Shown here: piece after piece, positions 35,337 to 48,398 of the stretch | Position numbering within the stretch: the stretch's first letter is position 1 | How the letters are laid out: each line of letters begins with the position of its first letter | DNA from: Cyprinodon diabolis | Taxonomy: Eukaryota; Chordata; Actinopteri; Cyprinodontiformes; Cyprinodontidae | DNA: 64,000 bases | Direction of reading: 5' to 3' | Assembly (NCBI GenBank): GCA_030533445.1 | Contig: CM060082.1 | Location: 34,553,817 to 34,617,816, forward strand | Position numbers and translations under genes: made by a program | The notes under the pieces: generated by a model | Seen by the model: the letters and a program-made list of their open reading frames with translations, nothing else | What the model was told of the DNA's origin: nothing | The model's database searches: none

Positions 35337-38007
35337 ATTATTATTATAATTCTCCCGTATACCCAAAACTTCGGCGCGTAACTAGTCCCGCACGGTTTGG
35401 CGGATCGGGCCCAAAGTTGGCACACGCGTTGGGACCAATGGGGTGATGTGTGCTTGTATAAAACTTTCTCATTAGTCCGAAGGTTTGCGAATTATTAGCG
35501 AAAACGTCGCAAAAAAATCCCATAGGAAATGAATGGGAAGAGGTAAAAAAAAGCATAAAAAACAGCACTTCACTGTGTCGGCATACATTCACCTAGAAAA
35601 ACAGTTTGAAGCTCAGTTTGTAGATAAATCCTTCGTCTATTTAAAACTGAAGACGGTATGTTGATAACTGCTACGGTTTTTGTATAATCAGACCTCAAGC
35701 GCCACAAAGTTTTAGCAAAATCCAGCCTGCTAGAGTGGAGCAACTGAAAAGCTAGAGTGTGAGGCAGGCGTTTTTTAAACACAAAAAAACATTTTAAACT
35801 CGCCCTCACGGCCACATATTTATAGCTAGAGTCACCATTTTTGGTCAGTTTGTAGACTGAAATCTCTGGACCCACACAATATCTTCGGAATTACGGTAGG
35901 ATTAATACTTTTCCTTAAAAACCCTCCAGACCGACCTAAAGTCGATGAAAATCAGAGCCGTTTTTCATTGGTTTTGGAGCAGAAGAGGGGAGAAAAACGA
36001 ATCAGACTATGTGTTTTAAACTCGTCATAAATATTTTTCTGAATGACACACATACACCAAAGTTGGCATAGTTGGAGTCGAAGGATGACTGACGCTCACG
36101 GTGAAAAAATTTTTTGAATAACTCATACGGTTTTTGCTCAGCAGTCGTTTGTTCGGAGGACATTTTAAGCACCTGAAAGCTGAGTGACAGTGACCTGCTG
36201 CAGCTAGCTCAATTAGAAGCTTAGGTGTGATGAAACGTTTTTTCTTTTTCTTTCTCTTCCCATTCAGTTTGTAGATGACCTACAGCCATGAAAGTTACTC
36301 CAATCGAAGACAAGATATAGCTGTCGCTTAGATAAAAAGAATTTTTCAGATACCTTTTACGGTTTTTACTCAGCAGTCGTTTGTTCGGAGGGGTGCTTTA
36401 GCAGCTAAAAGGTGAGTGAGAGTGAGGTCCTGCAGTTAAAAGAAAGGGAGGAGCAGGTGGGCCAACCATTTTGTTTGTGCTTCGTTTTGGGTTGTGAAAG
36501 ACCTACAGACATGAAGGTTACCCCAGTCTGAGACAAAGGATAGATGTTGCTTTCACTGAAAGAATTTTTCAGATATCTTTTACGGTTTTTGCTCAGCAGT
36601 CGTTTGTTCGGAGGGTAAGCACCTGGAAGCTAGCTGACAGTTAGCTTCTGCAGCAGCCTGCTAGAGTGCAGCTGCTGAAATCTTAGTGTGAGGCGGCCAT
36701 TTTTTTCAGATCAAACATCTTATTCTCGCCCTCACGGCCACATATTTGGAGCTACAGTCACCATTTTTGGTCAGTTTGTAGACTAAAACCTCTGGACTCA
36801 CACAATGTCTTCGGAATTACGGTAGGATTAATACTTTTCCTTAAAAACCCTCCAGACCAACCTAAAGTCGATGAGAGTTTCAGCCTTTCTCTATTCTTTT
36901 TGAGCTGAAGATGGGAGAGAAACGAATCAGACTATGTGTTTTCAACTCGTCATAAATATTTTTCTGAATGACACACATACACCAAAGTTGGTATAGTTGG
37001 AGTCGAAGGATTGCTGATGCTCATGGTGAAAATGTTTTTTGAATAACTCATACGGTTTTTGATCAGTAGTCGTTTGTTCGGTGCCGTTCTTCCCATACAA
37101 AAAAGCCTGGGAAGAAGAAACCAATAGTGAGTGCAGCTGTTGTCTGTGTCAGTGAGAGGCTCGTTAAGCGTTGTCAAGGTTACCAAGCTTCAAACAGATT
37201 TTACCTCTGCTGTTTTAAACAGCACATATTAATCTAATGGAGGGTGAAAGGACTGATTTAACATTGGGAAATGGATACTATATGACTGCTGTCCATGACA
37301 CTTCCCTTGCCACTCAGCACTGATAGACTTTCAAAATAAGACTCCAGGGACCCTACAAAATAAAAGCCTCTATATTTTTTACATATATTTATTGCCCTAT
37401 ATGGCTCAACATTATGACCCAAACTCAACCCCGTTTTAGAGAATAGACTCTAGGAGACTGTTTAAAACACACCCTATAGCAAATTTCAAAATAAAAGCTT
37501 CCCATTTCCGCTTCATCTACTGCCCTAATAACATGGAAAAAGAGTGATTTAACGATTGGAAAGTAATCAACTATCATTGACGGGTCTGAACATTTTCTAT
37601 AAACACAACTCTGTTGGACTTTCAAAATAAGACTCCAGCGACCCTACAAAATAAAAGCCTCTAGATTATACTAATGCATTAATTGATGCAAATGGCTCAA
37701 CATTATGACCCAAACTCTTCCAGGTTGTTTTTATTAGACTCTAGTGACCTTTTCAAAACACACCCCAGAGCAAATTTCACAATAAAAGTCTCCCATTTAC
37801 TCTGTAATAAAGCAACTATTCACCTAATAACATGGAAAACCAGTGATTTAACATTTGGAAATGGATTCTATATCACTGCTGGGCGTGACCCATCTTTTGA
37901 TGCACATTCATGATAGACTTTCAAAATAAGACTACAAGGACTCTACAGAATAAAAGCCTCTTCCTTATACACACTCATACATTCTGGCATATTGCTCATT
38001 GCCATTG

Positions 38008-38238
38008 GTGATTTCATCACTGCAATGGCTCTTAGAAGGAGGGCGGAGCCCGCCAATGGTAACAGGCGGGCGGAGCCTGCCAAAGGTGATTACATCACTG
38101 CAATGGCTCTTAGCAGGCGGGCGGAGCCCGCCATTGGTGATTTCATCACTGCAATGGCTCTTAGAAGGCGGGCAGAGCCCGCCATTGGTGATTTTTTTCT
38201 TCACTGAGATGGCTCCTAGCAGGCGGGCGAAGCCCGCC
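38008..38238 (+). repeat. Hairpin minisatellite, unit 12 (5 copies)
   Basis: GGAGGGC in the first left arm and GCCTGCC in the second right arm, the latter also seen in unit 18. Confidence 0.92.
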
Positions 38239-38511
38239 AACTGGGCTTTACCCACTGTGTTTCAATATGGACAACCCATATTACCCTTGTGCATCATACG
38301 CTGTGCACGTCTATTTCCCAGATGTCAGCACAAGTGGCACACAGCTCTCTTTGCCCATGAACTTGCCCTCTTTCCTTCCCTCAGCAGCCCTCAAAGGCGT
38401 AAGCAGTTGGTCTGGGGAGCCCCGACGTCACTTGCCAGGGCCGTATTGGCCCGGTTCCCCAGACGGGCAGTAGGTGGCCCCCCTCAAAATTTCTTTAGAA
38501 ATTTTCTAGTT

Positions 38512-38577
38512 GGGGGGCCACATGCCGAAGGCATGGCCCACCTACTACTATTGCACATATTTATTCCGCGTATTATT
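38512..38577 (+). repeat. 66-bp hairpin minisatellite, 1 copy (end of unit 12)
   Basis: Single copy, directly after CTAGTT. Confidence 0.95.
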
Positions 38578-38588
38578 ATTATTATAAT

Positions 38589-41500
38589 TCTCCCGTATAC
38601 CCAAAACTTCGGCGCGTAACTAGTCCCGCACGGTTTGGCGGATCGGGCCCAAAGTTGGCACACGCGTCGGGACCAATGGGGTGATGTGTGCTTGTATAAA
38701 ACTTTCTCATTAGTCCGAAGGTTTGCGAATTATTAGCGAAAACGTCGCAAAAAAATCCCATAGGAAATGAATGGGGAGAGGAAAAAAAAAGCATAAAAAA
38801 CAGCACTTCACTGTGTCGGCATACATTCACCTAGAAAAACAGTTTGAAGCTCAGTTTGTAGATAAATCCTTCGTCTATTTAAAACTGAAGACGGTATGTT
38901 GATAACTGCTACGGTTTTTGTATAATCAGACCTCAAGCGCCACAAAGTTTTAGCAAAATCCAGCCTGCTAGAGTGGAGCAACTGAAAAGCTAGAGTGTGA
39001 GGCAGGCGTTTTTTAAACACAAAAAAACATTTTAAACTCGCCCTCACGGCCACATATTTATAGCTAGAGTCACCTTTTTTGGTCAGTTTGTAGACTGAAA
39101 TCTCTGGACCCACACAATATCTTCGGAATTACGGTAGGATTAATACTTTTCCTTAAAAACCCTCCAGACCGACCTAAAGTCGATGAAAATCAGAGCCGTT
39201 TTTCATTGGTTTTGGAGCAGAAGAGGGGAGAAAAACGAATCAGACTATGTGTTTTAAACTCGTCATAAATATTTTTCTGAATGACACACATACACCAAAG
39301 TTGGCATAGTTGGAGTCGAAGGATGACTGACGCTCACGGTGAAATTTTTTTTTGAATAACTCATACGGTTTTTGCTCAGCAGTCGTTTGTTCGGAGGACA
39401 TTTTAAGCACCTGAAAGCTGAGTGAGAGTGACCTGCTGCAGCTAGCTCAATTAGAAGCTTAGGTGTGATGAAACGTTTTTTCTTTTTCTTTCTCTTCCCA
39501 TTCAGTTTGTAGATGACCTACAGCCATGAAAGTTACTCCAATTGAAGACAAGATATAGCTGTCGCTTAGATAAAAAGAATTTTTCAGATACCTTTTACGG
39601 TTTTTACTCAGCAGTCGTTTGTTCGGAGGGGTGCTTTAGCAGCTAAAAGGTGAGTGAGAGTGAGGTCCTGCAGTTCAAACAAAGGGAGGAGCAGGTGGGC
39701 CAACCATTTTGTTTGTGCTTCGTTTTGGGTTGTGAAAGACCTACAGACATGAAGGTTACCCCAGTCTGAGACAAAGGATAGATGTTGCTTTCACTGAAAG
39801 AATTTTTCAGATACCTTTTACGGTTTTTGCTCAGCAGTCGTTTGTTCGGAGGGTAAGCACCTGGAAGCTAGCTGACAGTTAGCTTCTGCAGCAGCCTGCT
39901 AGAGTGCAGCTGCTGAAATCTTAGTGTGAGGCGGCCATTTTTTTAAGATCAAACATCTTATTCTCGCCCTCACGGCCACATATTTGGAGCTACAGTCACC
40001 ATTTTTGGTCAGTTTGTAGACTGAAACCTCTGGACTCACACAATGTCTTTGGAATTACGGTAGGATTAATACTTTTCCTTAAAAACCCTCCAGACCAACC
40101 TAAAGTCGATGAGAGTTTCAGCCTTTCTCTATTCTTTTTGAGCTGAAGATGGGAGAGAAACGAATCAGACTATGTGTTTTCAACTCGTCATAAATATTTT
40201 TCTGAATGACACACATACACCAAAGTTGGTATAGTTGGAGTCGAAGGATTGCTGATGCTCATGGGGAAAATGTTTTTTGAATAACTCATACGGTTTTTGA
40301 TCAGTAGTCGTTTGTTCGGTGCCGTTCTTCCCATACAAAAAAGCCTGGGAAGAAGAAACCAATAGTGAGTGCAGCTGTTGTCTGTGTCAGTGAGAGGCTC
40401 GTTAAGCGTTGTCAAGGTTACCAAGCTTCAAACAGATTTTACCTCTGCTGTTTTAAACAGCACATATTAATCTAATGGAGGGTGAAAGGACTGATTTAAC
40501 ATTGGGAAATGGATACTATATGACTGCTGTCCATGACACTTCCCTTGCCACTCAGCACTGATAGACTTTCAAAATAAGACTCCAGGGACCCTACAAAATA
40601 AAAGCCTCTATATTTTTTACATATATTTATTGCCCTATATGGCTCAACATTATGACCCAAACTCAACCCCGTTTTAGAGAATAGACTCTAGGAGACTGTT
40701 TAAAACACACCCTATAGCAAATTTCAAAATAAAAGCCTCCCATTTCCGCTTCATCTACTGCCCTAATAAAATGGAAAAAGAGTGATTTAACGATTGGAAA
40801 GTAATCAACTATCATTGACGGATCTGAACATTTTCTATAAACACAACTCTGTTGGACTTTCAAAATAAGACTCCAGGGACCCTACAAAATAAAAGCCTCT
40901 AGATTATACTAATGCATTAATTGATGCAAATGGCTCAACATTATGACCCAAACTCTTCCAGGTTGTTTTTATTACACTCTAGTGACCTTTTCAAAACACA
41001 CCCCAGAGCAAATTTCACAATAAAAGTCTCCCATTTACTCTGTAATACAGCAACTATTCACCTAATAACATGGAAAACCAGTGATTTAACATTTGGAAAT
41101 GGATTCTATATCACTGCTGGGCGTGACCCATCTTTTGATGCACATTCATGATAGACTTTCAAAATAAGACTACAAGGACTCTACAGAATAAAAGCCTCTT
41201 CCTTATACACACTCATACATTCTGGCATATTGCTCATTGCCATTGGTGATTTCATCACTGCAATGGCTCTTAGAAGGCGGGCGGAGCCCGCCAATGGTAA
41301 CAGGCGGGCGGAGCCCGCCAAAGGTGATTACATCACCGCAATGGCTCTTAGCAGGCGGGCGTAGCCCGCCATTGGTGATTTCATCACTGCAATGGCTCTT
41401 AGAAGGCGGGCAGAGCCCGCCATTGGTGATTTTTTTCTTCACTGAGATGGCTCCTAGCAGGCGGGCGAAGCCCGCCAACTGGGCTTTACCCACTGTGTTT

Positions 41501-41760
41501 CAATATGGACAACCCATATTACCCTTGTGCATCATACGCTGTGCACGTCTATTTCCCAGATTTCAGCACAAGTGGCACACAGCTCTCTTTACCCATGAAC
41601 TTGCCCTCTTTCCTTCCCTCAGCAGCCCTCAAAGGCGTAAGCAGTTGGTCTGGGGAGCCCCGACGTCACTTGCCAGGGCCGTATTGGCCCGGTTCCCCAG
41701 ACGGGCAGTAGGTGGCCCCCCTCAAAATTTCTTTAGAAATTTTCTAGTTATTATTATAAT
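38589..41760 (+). repeat. Macrosatellite unit 13 (3,172 bp)
   Basis: Carries many private changes, including CACCTTTTTTGG near 39073, GTGAAATTTTTTTTTGAA near 39341, GTCTTTGGAATT near 40045, CATGGGGAAAATG near 40261, TTATTACACTC near 40970, CATCACCGCAATG near 41333 and a hairpin loop GTA near 41361. TTTACCCATGAAC near 41588 is shared with unit 16. Confidence 0.94.
41246..41477 (+). repeat. Hairpin minisatellite, unit 13 (5 copies)
   Basis: Third hairpin has loop GTA; CATCACCGCAATGG in its leader. Confidence 0.92.
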
Positions 41761-44417
41761 TCTCCCGTATACCCAAAACTTCGGCGCGTAACTAGTCCCG
41801 CACGGTTTGGCGGATCGGGCCCAAAGTTGGCACACGCGTTGGGACCAATGGGGTGATGTGTGCTTGTATAAAACTTTCTCATTAGTCCGAAGGTTTGCGA
41901 ATTATTAGCGAAAACGTCGCAAAAAAATCCCATAGGAAATGAATGGGAAGAGGTAAAAAAAAGCATAAAAAACAGCACTTCACTGTGTCGGCATACATTC
42001 ACCTAGAAAAACAGTTTGAAGCTCAGTTTGTAGATAAATCCTTCGTCTATTTAAAACTGAAGACGGTATGTTGATAACTGCTACGGTTTTTGTATAATCA
42101 GACCTCAAGCGCCACAAAGTTTTAGCAAAATCCAGCCTGCTAGAGTGGAGCAACTGAAAAGCTAGAGTGTGAGGCAGGCGTTTTTTAAACACAAAAAAAC
42201 ATTTTAAACTCGCCCTCACGGCCACATATTTATAGCTAGAGTCACCATTTTTGGTCAGTTTGTAGACTGAAATCTCTGGACCCACACAATATCTTCGGAA
42301 TTACGGTAGGATTAATACTTTTCCTTAAAAACCCTCCAGACCGACCTAAAGTCGATGAAAATCAGAGCCGTTTTTCATTGGTTTTGGAGCAGAAGAGGGG
42401 AGAAAAACGAATCAGACTATGTGTTTTAAACTCGTCATAAATATTTTTCTGAATGACACACATACACCAAAGTTGGCATAGTTGGAGTCGAAGGATGACT
42501 GACGCTCACGGTGAAAAAATTTTTTGAATAACTCATACGGTTTTTGCTCAGCAGTCGTTTGTTCGGAGGACATTTTAAGCACCTGAAAGCTGAGTGACAG
42601 TGACCTGCTGCAGCTAGCTCAATTAGAAGCTTAGGTGTGATGAAACGTTTTTTCTTTTTCTTTCTCTTCCCATTCAGTTTGTAGATGACCTACAGCCATG
42701 AAAGTTACTCCAATCGAAGACAAGATATAGCTGTCGCTTAGATAAAAAGAATTTTTCAGATACCTTTTACGGTTTTTACTCAGCAGTCGTTTGTTCGGAG
42801 GGGTGCTTTAGCAGCTAAAAGGTGAGTGAGAGTGAGGTCCTGCAGTTAAAAGAAAGGGAGGAGCAGGTGGGCCAACCATTTTGTTTGTGCTTCGTTTTGG
42901 GTTGTGAAAGACCTACAGACATGAAGGTTACCCCAGTCTGAGACAAAGGATAGATGTTGCTTTCACTGAAAGAATTTTTCAGATATCTTTTACGGTTTTT
43001 GCTCAGCAGTCGTTTGTTCGGAGGGTAAGCACCTGGAAGCTAGCTGACAGTTAGCTTCTGCAGCAGCCTGCTAGAGTGCAGCTGCTGAAATCTTAGTGTG
43101 AGGCGGCCATTTTTTTCAGATCAAACATCTTATTCTCGCCCTCACGGCCACATATTTGGAGCTACAGTCACCATTTTTGGTCAGTTTGTAGACTAAAACC
43201 TCTGGACTCACACAATGTCTTCGGAATTACGGTAGGATTAATACTTTTCCTTAAAAACCCTCCAGACCAACCTAAAGTCGATGAGAGTTTCAGCCTTTCT
43301 CTATTCTTTTTGAGCTGAAGATGGGAGAGAAACGAATCAGACTATGTGTTTTCAACTCGTCATAAATATTTTTCTGAATGACACACATACACCAAAGTTG
43401 GTATAGTTGGAGTCGAAGGATTGCTGATGCTCATGGTGAAAATGTTTTTTGAATAACTCATACGGTTTTTGATCAGTAGTCGTTTGTTCGGTGCCGTTCT
43501 TCCCATACAAAAAAGCCTGGGAAGAAGAAACCAATAGTGAGTGCAGCTGTTGTCTGTGTCAGTGAGAGGCTCGTTAAGCGTTGTCAAGGTTACCAAGCTT
43601 CAAACAGATTTTACCTCTGCTGTTTTAAACAGCACATATTAATCTAATGGAGGGTGAAAGGACTGATTTAACATTGGGAAATGGATACTATATGACTGCT
43701 GTCCATGACACTTCCCTTGCCACTCAGCACTGATAGACTTTCAAAATAAGACTCCAGGGACCCTACAAAATAAAAGCCTCTATATTTTTTACATATATTT
43801 ATTGCCCTATATGGCTCAACATTATGACCCAAACTCAACCCCGTTTTAGAGAATAGACTCTAGGAGACTGTTTAAAACACACCCTATAGCAAATTTCAAA
43901 ATAAAAGCTTCCCATTTCCGCTTCATCTACTGCCCTAATAACATGGAAAAAGAGTGATTTAACGATTGGAAAGTAATCAACTATCATTGACGGGTCTGAA
44001 CATTTTCTATAAACACAACTCTGTTGGACTTTCAAAATAAGACTCCAGCGACCCTACAAAATAAAAGCCTCTAGATTATACTAATGCATTAATTGATGCA
44101 AATGGCTCAACATTATGACCCAAACTCTTCCAGGTTGTTTTTATTAGACTCTAGTGACCTTTTCAAAACACACCCCAGAGCAAATTTCACAATAAAAGTC
44201 TCCCATTTACTCTGTAATAAAGCAACTATTCACCTAATAACATGGAAAACCAGTGATTTAACATTTGGAAATGGATTCTATATCACTGCTGGGCGTGACC
44301 CATCTTTTGATGCACATTCATGATAGACTTTCAAAATAAGACTACAAGGACTCTACAGAATAAAAGCCTCTTCCTTATACACACTCATACATTCTGGCAT
44401 ATTGCTCATTGCCATTG

Positions 44418-44648
44418 GTGATTTCATCACTGCAATGGCTCTTAGAAGGAGGGCGGAGCCCGCCAATGGTAACAGGCGGGCGGAGCCCGCCAAAGGTGAT
44501 TACATCACTGCAATGGCTCTTAGCAGGCGGGCGGAGCCCGCCATTGGTGATTTCATCACTGCAATGGCTCTTAGAAGGCGGGCAGAGCCCGCCATTGGTG
44601 ATTTTTTTCTTCACTGAGATGGCTCCTAGCAGGCGGGCGAAGCCCGCC
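44418..44648 (+). repeat. Hairpin minisatellite, unit 14 (5 copies)
   Basis: GGAGGGC in the first left arm, otherwise as unit 5. Confidence 0.92.
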
Positions 44649-44921
44649 AACTGGGCTTTACCCACTGTGTTTCAATATGGACAACCCATATTACCCTTGT
44701 GCATCATACGCTGTGCACGTCTATTTCCCAGATGTCAGCACAAGTGGCACACAGCTCTCTTTGCCCATGAACTTGCCCTCTTTCCTTCCCTCAGCAGCCC
44801 TCAAAGGCGTAAGCAGTTGGTCTGGGGAGCCCCGACGTCACTTGCCAGGGCCGTATTGGCCCGGTTCCCCAGACGGGCAGTAGGTGGCCCCCCTCAAAAT
44901 TTCTTTAGAAATTTTCTAGTT

Positions 44922-45185
44922 GGGGGGCCACATGCCGAAGGCATGGCCCACCTACTACTATTGCACATATTTATTCCGCGTATTATTGGGGGGCCACATG
45001 CCGAAGGCATGGCCCACCTACTACTATTGCACATATTTATTCCGCGTATTATTGGGGGGCCACATGCCGAAGGCATGGCCCACCTACTACTATTGCACAT
45101 ATTTATTCCGCGTATTATTGGGGGGCCACATGCCGAAGGCATGGCCCACCTACTACTATTGCACATATTTATTCCGCGTATTATT
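44922..45185 (+). repeat. 66-bp hairpin minisatellite, 4 copies (end of unit 14)
   Basis: Four copies of exactly 66 bp with no visible difference among them. Confidence 0.95.
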
Positions 45186-45196
45186 ATTATTATAAT

Positions 45197-48100
45197 TCTC
45201 CCGTATACCCAAAACTTCGGCGCGTAACTAGTCCCGCACGGTTTGGCGGATCGGGCCCAAAGTTGGCACACGCGTCGGGACCAATGGGGTGATGTGTGCT
45301 TGTATAAAACTTTCTCATTAGTCCGAAGGTTTGCGAATTATTAGCGAAAACGTCGCAAAAAAATCCCATAGGAAATGAATGGGGAGAGGAAAAAAAAAGC
45401 ATAAAAAACAGCACTTCACTGTGTCGGCATACATTCACCTAGAAAAACAGTTTGAAGCTCAGTTTGTAGATAAATCCTTCGTCTATTTAAAACTGAAGAC
45501 GGTATGTTGATAACTGCTACGGTTTTTGTATAATCAGACCTCAAGCGCCACAAAGTTTTAGCAAAATCCAGCCTGCTAGAGTGGAGCAACTGAAAAGCTA
45601 GAGTGTGAGGCAGGCGTTTTTTAAACACAAAAAAACATTTTAAACTCGCCCTCACGGCCACATATTTATAGCTAGAGTCACCATTTTTGGTCAGTTTGTA
45701 GACTGAAATCTCTGGACCCACACAATATCTTCGGAATTACGGTAGGATTAATACTTTTCCTTAAAAACCCTCCAGACCGACCTAAAGTCGATGAAAATCA
45801 GAGCCGTTTTTCATTGGTTTTGGAGCAGAAGAGGGGAGAAAAACGAATCCGACTATGTGTTTTAAACTCGTCATAAATATTTTTCTGAATGACACACATA
45901 CACCAAAGTTGGCATAGTTGGAGTCGAAGGATGACTGACGCTCACGGTGAAAAAATTTTTTGAATAACTCATACGGTTTTTGCTCAGCAGTCGTTTGTTC
46001 GGAGGACATTTTAAGCACCTGAAAGCTGAGTGACAGTGACCTGCTGCAGCTAGCTCAATTAGAAGCTTAGGTGTGATGAAACGTTTTTTCTTTTTCTTTC
46101 TCTTCCCATTCAGTTTGTAGATGACCTACAGCCATGAAAGTTACTCCAATTGAAGACAAGATATAGCTGTCGCTTAGATAAAAAGAATTTTTCAGATACC
46201 TTTTACGGTTTTTACTCAGCAGTCGTTTGTTCGGAGGGGTGCTTTAGCAGCTAAAAGGTGAGTGAGAGTGAGGTCCTGCAGTTCAAACAAAGGGAGGAGC
46301 AGGTGGGCCAACCATTTTGTTTGTGCTTCGTTTTGGGTTGTGAAAGACCTACAGACATGAAGGTTACCCCAGTCTGAGACAAAGGATAGATGTTGCTTTC
46401 ACTGAAAGAATTTTTCAGATATCTTTTACGGTTTTTGCTCAGCAGTCGTTTGTTCGGAGGGTAAGCACCTGGAAGCTAGCTGACAGTTAGCTTCTGCAGC
46501 AGCCTGCTAGAGTGCAGCTGCTGAAATCTTAGTGTGAGGCGGCCATTTTTTAAGATCAAACATCTTATTCTCGCCCTCACGGCCACATATTTGGAGCTAC
46601 AGTCACCATTTTTGGTCAGTTTGTAGACTGAAACCTCTGGACTCACACAATGTCTTCGGAATTACGGTAGGATTAATACTTTGCCTTAAAAACCCTCCAG
46701 ACCAACCTAAAGTGGATGAGAGTTTCAGCCTTTCTCCATTCTTTTTGAGCTGAAGATGGGAGAAAAACGAATCAGACTATGTGTTTTCAACTCGTCATAA
46801 ATATTTTTCTGAATGACACACATACACCAAAGTTGGTATAGTTGGAGTCGAAGGATTGCTGATGCTCATGGTGAAAATGTTTTTTGAATAACTCATACGG
46901 TTTTTGATCAGTAGTCGTTTGTTCGGTGCCGTTCTTCCCATACAAAAAAGCCTGGGAAGAAGAAACCAATAGTGAGTGCAGCTGTTGTCTGTGTCAGTGA
47001 GAGGCTCGTTAAGCGTTGTCAAGGTTACCAAGCTTCAAACAGATTTTACCTCTGCTGTTTTAAACAGCACATATTAATCTAATGGAGGGTGAAAGCACTG
47101 ATTTAACATTGGGAAATGGATACTATATGACTGCCGTCCATGACACTTCCCTTGCCACTCAGCACTGATAGACTTTCAAAATAAGACTCCAGGGACCCTT
47201 CAAAATAAAAGCCTCTATATTTTTTACATATATTTATTGCCCTATATGGCTCAACATTATGACCCAAACTCAACCCCATTTTAGAGAATAGACTCTAGGA
47301 GACTGTTTAAAACACACCCTATGGCAAATTTCAAAATAAAAGCCTCCCATTTCCGCTTCATCTACTGCCCTAATAAAATGGAAAAAGAGTGATTTAACGA
47401 TTGGAAAGTCATCAACTATCATTGATGGGTCTGAACATTTTCTCTAAACACAACTCTGTTGGACTTTCAAAATAAGACTCCAGGGACCCTACAAAATAAA
47501 AGCCTCTAGATTATACTAATGCATTAATTGATGCAAATGGCTCAACATTATGACCCAAACTCTTCCAGGTTGTTTTTATTAGACTCTAGTGACCTTTTCA
47601 AAACACACCCCAGAGCAAATTTCACAATAAAAGTCCCCCATTTACTCTGTAATACAGGAACTATTCACCTAATAACATGGAAAACCAGTGATTTAACATT
47701 TGGAAATGGATTCTATATCACTGCTGGGCATGACCCATCTATAGATGCACTTCCATGATAGACTTTCAAAATAAGACTACAGGGACTCTACAAAATAAAA
47801 GCCTCTTCCTTATACACACTCATACATTCTGGCATATTGCTTATAGCCATTTGTAATTTCATCACTGCAATGGCTCTTAGAAGGCGGGCGGAGCCCGCCA
47901 TTGGTGATTTCATCACTGCAATGGCTGTTAGGAGGCGGGCGGAGCCCGCCAATGGTGATTTTTTTCATCACTGCAATGGCTCCTAGCAGGCGGGCGGAGC
48001 CCGCCATTGGTGATTTCATCACTGCAATGGCTCTTAGCAGGCGGGCAATGCCCGCCATTGGGGATTTTTTTCATCGCTGCAAGGGCTCCTAGCAGGCGGG

Positions 48101-48398
48101 CGGAGCCCACCAACTGAGCTTTACCCACTGCGGTTCAATATGGACAACCCATATTACCCTTGTGCATCATACGCTGTGCACGTCTATTACCCAGATTTCA
48201 GCACAGGTGGCACACAGCTCTCTTTGCCCATGACCTAGCCCTCTTTCCTTCCCTCAGCAGCCCTCAAAGGCATAAGCAGTTGGTCTGGGGAGCCCCGACA
48301 TCACTTGCCAGGGCCGTATTGGCCCGGTTCCCCAGACGGGCAGTAGGTGGCCCCCCTCAAAATTTCTTTAGAAATTTTCTAGTTATTATTATTATAAT
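45197..48398 (+). repeat. Macrosatellite unit 15 (3,202 bp), near-copy of unit 1
   Basis: From 45713 on it tracks unit 1 with no visible indel except the ATT run. GACTGCCGTCC (near 47131) and GACCCTTCAAAAT (near 47195) are shared with unit 11 and not with unit 1. CTATTACCCAG, CACAGGTGGC and GGCATAAGC near 48184-48272 are shared only with unit 1. Confidence 0.95.
47852..48111 (+). repeat. Hairpin minisatellite, unit 15 (5 copies)
   Basis: Same sequence type as unit 1, including loop AAT. Confidence 0.92.

Larger units (their letters stand above)
32080..35350 (+). repeat. Macrosatellite unit 11 (3,271 bp), mosaic, one 66-bp copy
   Basis: Left part has CGAATCC with TTAAAAGAAAG. The middle has GATGAGTTTC and the AAATATTGTTC form of units 4 and 19. 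The right part (from about 33975) matches units 1 and 15, including GACTGCCGTCC and GACCCTTCAAAAT. The junction core near 33787 reads CTCAGCAG instead of ATCAGTAG, and GTGAAATTTTCTTTTTAATA near 33754 is private. Confidence 0.94.
35351..38588 (+). repeat. Macrosatellite unit 12 (3,238 bp), one 66-bp copy
   Basis: Same marker set as units 7 and 14. GTAGACTAAAACC near 36778 is shared with unit 14 only, so these two are closest. Only one 66-bp copy against five and four in its relatives. Confidence 0.95.
41761..45196 (+). repeat. Macrosatellite unit 14 (3,436 bp), four 66-bp copies
   Basis: Closest to unit 12, two units upstream, from which it differs mainly by three extra 66-bp copies. Unit 13, of a different subfamily, lies between them. 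Confidence 0.95.
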
